Assembly: GCA_903832035.1 (NCBI GenBank)
Contig: CAILAD010000020.1
Location: forward strand, 1 to 37,183
Direction: 5' to 3'
From: an uncultured bacterium
GTDB lineage: Bacteria; Patescibacteriota; Saccharimonadia; CAILAD01; BJGX01
DNA: 37,183 nucleotides
Shown: in pieces, positions 36,187 through 37,183 of the stretch
How the letters are laid out: the number at the start of each line of letters is the position of its first letter
Numbering within the stretch: the stretch's first letter is position 1
The notes under the pieces: model-generated
The model's input: only the letters and a program-made list of their open reading frames with translations
Database searches by the model: none
Told to the model about the DNA's origin: nothing
Made by a program: the position numbers and the translations under genes

Positions 36187-36215
36187 ATTATACCCTGAAA
36201 TGCTTATTTTTTCAA
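36187..36215 (-). promoter_or_regulatory. Promoter of mnmG
   Basis: TTGAAA (36215-36210), 17 bp, TATAAT (36192-36187), 10 nt before the ATG. Confidence 0.7.
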
Positions 36216-36260
36216 TTACCTAATTTGCAGATTGTGCGACACCCTAGCTATAATACTGTT

Positions 36261-37175
36261 ATGTTTTCCGAATACATGAGTGATTTTTTAGAATACCTTG
36301 AAGTCGAGAAGGGTCGTAGCCTTAAGACAATTGAAAACTATAGTCTATACCTAAATAGATTTATTGAATTCACAGACGACATTCAAGTTAGTAAAATAGA
36401 CCTAAGCTTAATGAGTAAATGGCGACAGTGGCTGAATCGCTACAAAGGAGCTGATGGGCGAACTATTGGAAAAGCTACCCAAAATTATCATCTAATTGCT
36501 ATGCGTAGTTTTCTAAAATATTTAGCCAGGCGGGATATTAACTCACTGGCACCAGAAAAAATTGAATTAGCTAGCTCTACTCGACCTCAAGTTAGCTTTC
36601 TAAATCAAGAGGAAGTTATTAGGCTCTTTGAAGCCATCCCGACAGACAATATTATTGGCCTGCGAGACCGCTCGATAGTTGAGCTACTATTCTCTACTGG
36701 GCTTAGGGTGTCTGAGCTGGCTAATTTAAATATTAAAGACCTAAACTTTAAGACTGGTGAATTTTCGGTCCGGGGTAAGGGCCAAAAAGATAGGCCGGTC
36801 TACCTGAGTGAGTCAGCCGCCTACGTTTTAAGTAAGTACTTAGAGGCTCGTCAGGATGACTTCACGCCACTTTTCGTGCATTACCGCGGTATCCAGTCAG
36901 ATTTTAACGGTGGTGAATACACGCGGCTTACAGTGCGCTCTATTCAACGCATAGTGGAGCGCTACGCCAAAAAGGCTGGAATTGCTAAACATGTCACCCC
37001 CCACACCTTAAGGCATAGCTTCGCGACTGACTTACTTACCAATGGTGCCGACTTAAGGAGCGTGCAGAGTCTGCTTGGACACAGCAACATCGTAACCACT
37101 CAAGTTTACACCCATGTTACCGATCCCCAGCTTAAAAAAGCCCATAAAGAATTTCACTCTGGGAATAAACAGTGA
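36261..37175 (+). CDS. Tyrosine recombinase XerC/XerD family
   Basis: Catalytic FSTGLRVSELANL, HTLRHSFATDLL, LLGHSNIVTTQVYTHV. Start placed at ATG 36261 rather than TTG 36225, which lies in the putative -35. Confidence 0.92.
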   Translation: MFSEYMSDFLEYLEVEKGRSLKTIENYSLYLNRFIEFTDDIQVSKIDLSLMSKWRQWLNRYKGADGRTIGKATQNYHLIAMRSFLKYLARRDINSLAPEKIELASSTRPQVSFLNQEEVIRLFEAIPTDNIIGLRDRSIVELLFSTGLRVSELANLNIKDLNFKTGEFSVRGKGQKDRPVYLSESAAYVLSKYLEARQDDFTPLFVHYRGIQSDFNGGEYTRLTVRSIQRIVERYAKKAGIAKHVTPHTLRHSFATDLLTNGADLRSVQSLLGHSNIVTTQVYTHVTDPQLKKAHKEFHSGNKQ

Positions 37176-37183
37176 TTAGCTAA

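Overview
This is a gene-dense, AT-rich bacterial window. Protein families, compact overlapping operons and tRNA content fit a Patescibacteria/CPR genome, probably Saccharibacteria-like; that placement is inference. TGA is used as a stop. Most of the window is core genes: infC-rpmI-rplT, rpmB, rplY, thrS-miaA-murT-gatD, mnmG, ndk, an Xer recombinase, rnpB and five tRNAs. There are also envelope genes: a MacB-like ABC pair, a DUF4012-like protein, glycosyltransferases, UppP, a MraY/WecA-like protein, a GT2 protein and DedA. No CRISPR array, transposon or prophage is visible. The most interesting signals are in gaps the ORF track does not explain. (1) A T-box riboswitch precedes thrS: a 6-bp helix, a 7-nt UGGAACC bulge, a 4-bp helix and a competing terminator, with the bulge matching the UCCA end of the tRNA-Thr in this window. 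(2) A stand-alone ~160-nt structured RNA at 12507-12668 has its own -10 inside the neighbouring stop codon. (3) A promoter-to-terminator unit at 31594-31928 contains no convincing intact gene. (4) A protein with five tandem zinc ribbons has its own promoter and TTG start. (5) infC has no ATG/GTG/TTG start and probably begins at AUA. (6) Two divergent promoters share one -35 box. (7) A 58-aa membrane protein was missed by the ORF cutoff.
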